DNA of 10,329 bases from a bacterium (GTDB lineage: Bacteria > Patescibacteriota > Patescibacteriia > CAIQCM01): NCBI GenBank assembly GCA_023246535.1, contig JAHFIF010000033.1, positions 1 through 10,329 of the forward strand. Reading direction: 5' to 3'. Below the pieces are notes generated by a model that worked only from the letters and a program-made list of their open reading frames with translations, did not search any database and was not told where the DNA came from. The stretch's first letter is position 1. The number at the start of each line of letters is the position of its first letter. Both the position numbers and the translations under genes were made by a program. This document shows, one piece after another, positions 6,186-10,329 of this stretch.

Positions 6186-8936
6186 ATGTTCAAGAAGTCC
6201 GCCGTTTACGCGATTTGCGCCTGTTTGATCCTATCGATCTTACCGATCGGTTCGCGGGCTGACACGCTCCACGTTTCGCGCGATGCCGGCGGATGGACGG
6301 CGGTCGCCCCGTCGGCAGACTCGCGGCAAATTCGCGTCAGTTCGAGCGCAGGCAATGACGCCAACGACGGTTTGTCGGACGCCAATCCGGTCAAAACCTT
6401 GTCGCGCGCCATGTCGCTGCTGCGGAACGGGTACCCCGACTGGTTGATGCTCAAAGCGGGCGACGTTTGGACGGAGAATTTGGGCGGGGTTGGGGCCTTC
6501 GGCGGGCGTTCCGCGGACGAGCCCATGGTCATCACCAGTTACGGGACCGGCGCCAAACCGCAAATTCGTCCGGCCGGCTCGGGGAATACGGAAATTTTTC
6601 ATCATGGCGACGCCGGGACGAGCGGGCACCTGTATTTCATCGGGTTGGATTTTTACGACCCGCGCAAGGATCCGCAGTCGCCGTCATTTTCCGGTTCCGC
6701 CCCCGACGCCAACGGTCTCGCCTGGATCGGCGGCGGCAACGACATCTTGGTCGAGAATTGCGATTTTCGCTTTCTCGCGGGCGGCGTCGTCTTCCAGCAG
6801 TACAACAGCGGTGCGATCACTAATTTGACGCTGCGCCGCAATCGGTTTTTGGACGGTTACTCGTTCAATTCCGGGTCGATGTCGCAAGCGGCTTTTATTT
6901 ACGGGGTGGACGGGCTGCTGGTCGAAGAGAATGTTTTCGATCATAACGGATGGAATGCGGCGGCCGGCGCGGCGGCCACGGTCTTCAACCACAATATTTA
7001 CATCGACGAATGCAAGAACGCGGTCGTCCGCAAGAATTTCTTTTTTCGGGCCGCCAGCTTGTCCGTTAAGTTCCGGAGCGACCACGCCTTGGCTTCAACC
7101 AACACGCTCGTTGAAGACAATCTAATTTTTGAAAGCGAGGTGGGGCTGGGGGCGGCGGCCGACGGCGGCGTCGGCGTTCCGGCTCAAGCGACGCTCACGG
7201 GTTTTACGATTAAAAATAACGTCATCTTGCAAACGAATCGCGACAATCCGACCGGACGCGGTTTGGGGTGGGGGATAAGCCTTAACGACATCAAGGATTC
7301 GACGGTCACCGGCAACATCATCAGCGACCTGTCGTTCTCCGGCAACAGTTTTGGAATTTCCTTGGGCGACGGGATGGAAACCCCGGTCGATTATCCGGTG
7401 TCGAACGTCTCGATCGCGTCAAACATCCTGTACCGCGTGAACGGTCCGGGTTTGAGCCTGCGGCCGGGCAGCGTGTGGTCGGGCGTGACCGTTTCGGGCA
7501 ATTCCATTCAAAACCCCGATCAAAACCAAGGATTGGCGGTTTGGTGCCGCTGTACGCCAACCGGGAAGATAACTTTTTCGGGAAATAATTATTACAATCA
7601 AGCAACGCCGAGCGCTTTCGCCTGGGTGGGCGGATCGGTGACCGGCGCCCCGGCCGACTACAGCGGCTGGGTGGCCAAGAGCGGCGAAACCGGTTCGACC
7701 AACGCCAAGATCAATTATCCCGATCCGTCGCGCAATTTGGAAACGTACATGCAGTCCGTCGGCGGGACGGCGACGGTCGACGCGTTCATCGCCGCCATGC
7801 GTTCGCAGACCAAGGGCAATTGGCAAAGCGCGTACACCGCCACTGCGGTCAACGATTACGTGCGCGCCGGCTTTGGCGTCGCGGCCTTGGGTTCGGCGCC
7901 GGCAACCAACCCGCCGCCCGTCGTTAATTATGCTTTGTCATACGCCGCCGGCGCCCATGGAGCGCTGACCGGATCGGCTTCGCAAACGGTCAATGCCGGC
8001 GCGTCGGGTTCGGCCGTAACGGCGGTCGCCGATGCCGGCTATCATTTTGTCGCTTGGTCCGACGGCTCGACGCAGAATCCGCGGACCGATGCCAATGTGT
8101 CGAGCGGCCTCGCGGTCAGCGCCGGTTTTGCGGTCAATGTCTATACGCTTAATTATCTCTCCGGAGGCAACGGCACGATCACGGGCGCCGCCACGCAAAC
8201 GGTGAATTATTTGGCGAACGGCACGGCGGTCACGGCCATGGCGAATAACGGCTACCATTTTGTTAATTGGTCCGACGCTTCGACGCAAAATCCGCGCACC
8301 GACGCGGCTGTTTCTGGCAATGTGTCGGTAACGGCTAATTTTGCCGCCGACGCGGCGGCACCGAGCGCGGGCGGTTCGTCTTCTTCCGGCGGCGCTTCTT
8401 CGGGTTCGGGCGGCGCGGTGTCGACACCGGTGCCAGCAACGACGCCGGCGCCGGGGAGCGGAACGAGTCAAGACGCTTCTGGGGTTTACGTTCCCAGCGC
8501 GGCTTTGGCCGGGACGCCGAACATTAACGCCGACAAGGGTCTGAAAAATTCCGGCTCGTCCCTCTGTGCCGCCGGCTCACTGATCAAGGCTTCTTATCCG
8601 TCGGTTTATTATTGCGGCGCCGACGGAAAACGCTATGTGTTTGCGAATGATCGGGTTTATTTCAGCTGGTATGATGATTTTTCTTCGGTGCAAATGGTGA
8701 GCGACGCGGCCATGGCGGCGACGCCGCTTGGCGGGAACGTCACGTATCGTCCGGGAAGGCGCATGGTCAAGATCCAGACCGATCCAAAGGTTTACGTCGT
8801 GGCGCACGGCGGCACGCTTCGTTGGGTGCCGAGCGAAGCCAAGGCGCGGGAGCTGTACGGCGCCAATTGGAACCAGCTGATCGATGACATTCCCGATTCG
8901 TTTTTCGCCGATTATACCGTGGGCGCGCCTCTCTGA
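6186..8936 (+). CDS. Secreted right-handed parallel beta-helix protein with InlB-like repeats and a C-terminal surface module
   Basis: Exported multidomain protein, 916 residues, of unknown target. A signal peptide is clear at 1-25 (MFKK, hydrophobic core, cleavage near SRA|D). Residues 49-80 carry the SAGNDANDGLSDANPVKTLSRAM pattern that opens many beta-helix (DUF1565/pectate-lyase-like) domains; the helix runs to about 480 with repeated short N/V/I turns such as ILVENCDF, LTLRRNRF, LLVEENVF, AVVRKNFF and FTIKNNVI. A short helical region follows (about 515-565). Two 71-residue InlB B-repeat-like units lie at 582-652 and 653-about 720, then a Ser/Gly/Thr/Pro linker to about 785. Residues 794-916 form a two-fold module (see repeat entry). 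Binding or cleaving a polysaccharide is a guess from the fold; no catalytic residues can be assigned. I start at ATG 6186, because the frame extends upstream through the terminator and ndk, and only this start gives a signal peptide. No LPXTG or lipobox is seen. Confidence 0.9.
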   Translation: MFKKSAVYAICACLILSILPIGSRADTLHVSRDAGGWTAVAPSADSRQIRVSSSAGNDANDGLSDANPVKTLSRAMSLLRNGYPDWLMLKAGDVWTENLGGVGAFGGRSADEPMVITSYGTGAKPQIRPAGSGNTEIFHHGDAGTSGHLYFIGLDFYDPRKDPQSPSFSGSAPDANGLAWIGGGNDILVENCDFRFLAGGVVFQQYNSGAITNLTLRRNRFLDGYSFNSGSMSQAAFIYGVDGLLVEENVFDHNGWNAAAGAAATVFNHNIYIDECKNAVVRKNFFFRAASLSVKFRSDHALASTNTLVEDNLIFESEVGLGAAADGGVGVPAQATLTGFTIKNNVILQTNRDNPTGRGLGWGISLNDIKDSTVTGNIISDLSFSGNSFGISLGDGMETPVDYPVSNVSIASNILYRVNGPGLSLRPGSVWSGVTVSGNSIQNPDQNQGLAVWCRCTPTGKITFSGNNYYNQATPSAFAWVGGSVTGAPADYSGWVAKSGETGSTNAKINYPDPSRNLETYMQSVGGTATVDAFIAAMRSQTKGNWQSAYTATAVNDYVRAGFGVAALGSAPATNPPPVVNYALSYAAGAHGALTGSASQTVNAGASGSAVTAVADAGYHFVAWSDGSTQNPRTDANVSSGLAVSAGFAVNVYTLNYLSGGNGTITGAATQTVNYLANGTAVTAMANNGYHFVNWSDASTQNPRTDAAVSGNVSVTANFAADAAAPSAGGSSSSGGASSGSGGAVSTPVPATTPAPGSGTSQDASGVYVPSAALAGTPNINADKGLKNSGSSLCAAGSLIKASYPSVYYCGADGKRYVFANDRVYFSWYDDFSSVQMVSDAAMAATPLGGNVTYRPGRRMVKIQTDPKVYVVAHGGTLRWVPSEAKARELYGANWNQLIDDIPDSFFADYTVGAPL
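7929..8347 (+). repeat. Two tandem InlB-like 71-codon repeats
   Basis: Unit A begins YALSYAAGAHGALTG (7929) and unit B begins YTLNYLSGGNGTITG (8142), exactly 213 bases later. Both continue with a TQTVN or SQTVN strand, then GYHF-VxWSDxSTQNPRTDA and an ending like VSxxFA. Base identity is high around the WSD-STQNPRTD segment. This is the divergent InlB B-repeat pattern found as tandem stalk domains in bacterial surface proteins. Confidence 0.82.
8565..8933 (+). other. C-terminal two-fold module of the beta-helix protein
   Basis: Residues 794-916 form a compact domain after the flexible linker. It has two related halves of about 45 residues. Half 1 runs from VYYCGADGKRYVF (807-819) through SWYDDF and SDAAMA to PLGGN (847-851). 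Half 2 runs from VYVVAHGGTLRWV (869-881) through LYGANWNQL and DDIPDSFF to YTVG (910-913). Both follow the pattern VY-x(4-6)-G-x-x-R-x-V ... Y/W pair ... D-x(3-5)-A ... G. I remember near-identical modules at the end of other predicted Patescibacteria exported proteins, but cannot search here. A role in surface attachment or sorting is inference. Cys794 and Cys810 could form a disulfide. Confidence 0.65.
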
Positions 8937-8938
8937 AA

Positions 8939-10329
8939 ATGAGAAACGTCCGATCGAATGCCAATGCTATGACAACCACCTTTAAAATGCCAGCGCGCAA
9001 GAATCTTTATCTGACGGCGACGGTTTTGTTTTATGCGTCATTGGCCCTGTTCGGTTTGGGCATGAGGCCGGATCAAGCAAAGGCGGCGAGCCTTGCTCCG
9101 GTGTCCATTGCGGCCGGGCCGTTCAGTAATGCCGCGAATAGCTCCTTATCGAACCAAGTCAGTGTGACGACCGCCGGTTCCTCGTATTTGCTGATGGCGG
9201 TCATGGCGACCGGTTCGGCGGGCGAGCAAGCGACCTCGGTTGCCGGCGGCTCGCTCGTTTGGTCGAAAATAGCCGGCGGAACGGCGCCTAACGGCATTAC
9301 CACGGTCGAATTTTGGGGTGCGGTTTCGCCAGGCGCCTTGGGCGGGGCGACGATGACGGTTGATTTTAATAACGCCGCCGACTCCGTGGTCTCCGTCGTT
9401 TCCTTATCCAATGTTAATACTGCCAACCCGGTCGGAGTCACGATCGCGCCGGCCGTCTCGTCTAATAATTTGACGGCAAGTTTTAGCGGCGCAACGGCGC
9501 GATCGATGCTTTTTGCCGCTGGCTTTACCGCGCCGTATGATTTTGAATCGGTGACCGCCGGCGCCAATACCCGGGTCGTTTCCAACGTTAATGACGTGAC
9601 CCAATTGATCGCTTCGTCATCGGCGATTGACGGCGGTTCGCTGACGATCTCGAGTTCCGGATACACGGCCGCGCCGAGCGTTGAATATGCGGGAATCGAG
9701 ATCATGGCCGCTTCAACACCAGGAAATCCGGTGACGGTTTTGGCTGGTCCGTGGAGCAACGCCGCGTCTACGTCGCTCACGGATTCGATCACGGTCGACA
9801 CGGCCGCTGCCTCATATATCATCGTCGCGATCACGGCGGACAGCGCCTTTTCCGGGGAGCAGGTTTCATCGGTCAGCGGCGGTTCACTCGCCTGGACAAA
9901 ACTCGCCGGCGGAACAACGCCCAATCCGAACGATACGTCGGAGTTTTGGGGCGCGGCTTCGCCCGGCCCGCTCAGTGCGACGAGCATTACGGTGACCGTG
10001 AACAACGCGGCCAATATCGCGATCACCGCCCTGGCCCTCATCAATGTTAAAATTTCGGCGCCGGTCGGCGTGACAATGGGACCCGGCGCGATCGCGGACA
10101 ATCTTTCGGTCGCTTTTTCGGGAACGACCGCCGATTCAATGCTTTTTGCCACGGCCTTTTCCAGCCCTTACGCCAGTCCCGCGTTGACGGCCGGGCCCAA
10201 CACCGCCCTTTACGCCAACCAGAACACCGTAACCCAATTCATTGGTTCCGCCGCGGCCGTTGCCGGCGGCGCGCAAACGATTTCTTCAACCGGTTACGCG
10301 GCCGGCTCAAACATGGAATACGCGGCGGT
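8939..10329 (+). CDS. Secreted protein built of tandem ~210-residue beta-rich domains (3' end outside window)
   Basis: The frame is open from the ATG at 8939 to the window end (463 full codons, no stop), so the protein is truncated by the edge. It has a signal peptide: a basic stretch (KMPARKNLY), a hydrophobic core (LTATVLFYASLALFGLG) and a likely AKA|AS cleavage near residue 49. The mature part is rich in Ala, Ser, Thr, Val, Gly and Asn with alternating beta-strand patterns. Two homologous domains follow directly: about residues 57-266 and 267 to the end. Shared landmarks are AGPxSNAA, SxYxxxAxxA, GEQxxSVxGGSLxW, KxAGGT, EFWGAxSPGxL, PVGVTxxP, SMLFAxxF and SSxGY. I do not recognise a named family. 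ATGs at 8969 and 8987 are alternative starts; the last gives the most standard signal peptide. The gene begins 2 bases after the previous stop, so coupling is likely. No Shine-Dalgarno is visible. Confidence 0.85.
   Translation, partial: MRNVRSNANAMTTTFKMPARKNLYLTATVLFYASLALFGLGMRPDQAKAASLAPVSIAAGPFSNAANSSLSNQVSVTTAGSSYLLMAVMATGSAGEQATSVAGGSLVWSKIAGGTAPNGITTVEFWGAVSPGALGGATMTVDFNNAADSVVSVVSLSNVNTANPVGVTIAPAVSSNNLTASFSGATARSMLFAAGFTAPYDFESVTAGANTRVVSNVNDVTQLIASSSAIDGGSLTISSSGYTAAPSVEYAGIEIMAASTPGNPVTVLAGPWSNAASTSLTDSITVDTAAASYIIVAITADSAFSGEQVSSVSGGSLAWTKLAGGTTPNPNDTSEFWGAASPGPLSATSITVTVNNAANIAITALALINVKISAPVGVTMGPGAIADNLSVAFSGTTADSMLFATAFSSPYASPALTAGPNTALYANQNTVTQFIGSAAAVAGGAQTISSTGYAAGSNMEYAA
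9107..10329 (+). repeat. Tandem ~630-base coding repeat
   Basis: The motif AGPFSNAA at 9113 recurs as AGPWSNAA at 9743, a shift of 630 bases. The later landmark EYA (9683 and 10316) is shifted by 633 bases, so the units differ by about one codon. Unit 1 covers roughly 9107-9736; unit 2 from 9737 is cut by the window end. The DNA has diverged more than the protein landmarks, so this is an old domain duplication and not a recent one. Confidence 0.85.

Noticed and set aside
9073..10152. Minus-strand open frame of 359 codons opposite the tandem-domain gene
   Set aside because: It mirrors the repeated coding sequence on the + strand, has no signal peptide or domain pattern, and the + frame has a clear signal peptide and conserved repeat landmarks. 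GC-rich codon use leaves few antisense stops.

Overview
The window is a compact, GC-rich bacterial segment in which every gene is on the + strand. No stretch over 300 bases lacks a gene; the longest gap is about 130 bases (6053-6185). Several features suggest a Patescibacteria/CPR-type genome: a short secreted-protein C-terminal module of a kind I associate with that group, an NDK with extra insertions, a split reduced ComEC, nearly absent Shine-Dalgarno sequences and tight gene packing. This placement is inference from protein character, not from a marker gene search. TAG, TAA and TGA are all used as stops, so the code is standard; the recoded TGA of Gracilibacteria/Absconditabacteria does not apply.

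Left part (1-3215), housekeeping: the C-terminal two thirds of a glutamate dehydrogenase-family enzyme, cut by the window edge, is followed 11 bases later by a complete leucyl-tRNA synthetase. Right after leuS lies a 76-base palindromic repeat (3221-3296) made of two self-complementary hairpins in inverted orientation.

Middle part (3331-6115), DNA uptake and nucleotide metabolism: a ComEC-type membrane channel without its OB-fold domain overlaps the start of a separate membrane-anchored metallo-beta-lactamase protein, so the usual single ComEC polypeptide is split in two. A good sigma70-like promoter overlaps the end of the MBL gene and probably drives ndk. A strong intrinsic terminator closes this block.

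Right part (6116-10329), cell surface: a new promoter candidate leads into two secreted proteins only 2 bases apart. The first (916 aa) has a signal peptide, a right-handed parallel beta-helix, two InlB-like repeats, a Ser/Gly/Thr/Pro linker and a two-fold C-terminal module. The second runs off the window and is built of tandem beta-rich domains of about 210 residues. Together they look like a surface or extracellular-matrix operon of unknown target.

The most interesting items are the split ComEC, the C-terminal module of the beta-helix protein, the large tandem domains of the last gene, and the hairpin repeat with compensatory differences between its arms. I did not find a clearly new multi-gene system. 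No tRNA, rRNA, CRISPR array, transposase or riboswitch was recognised.
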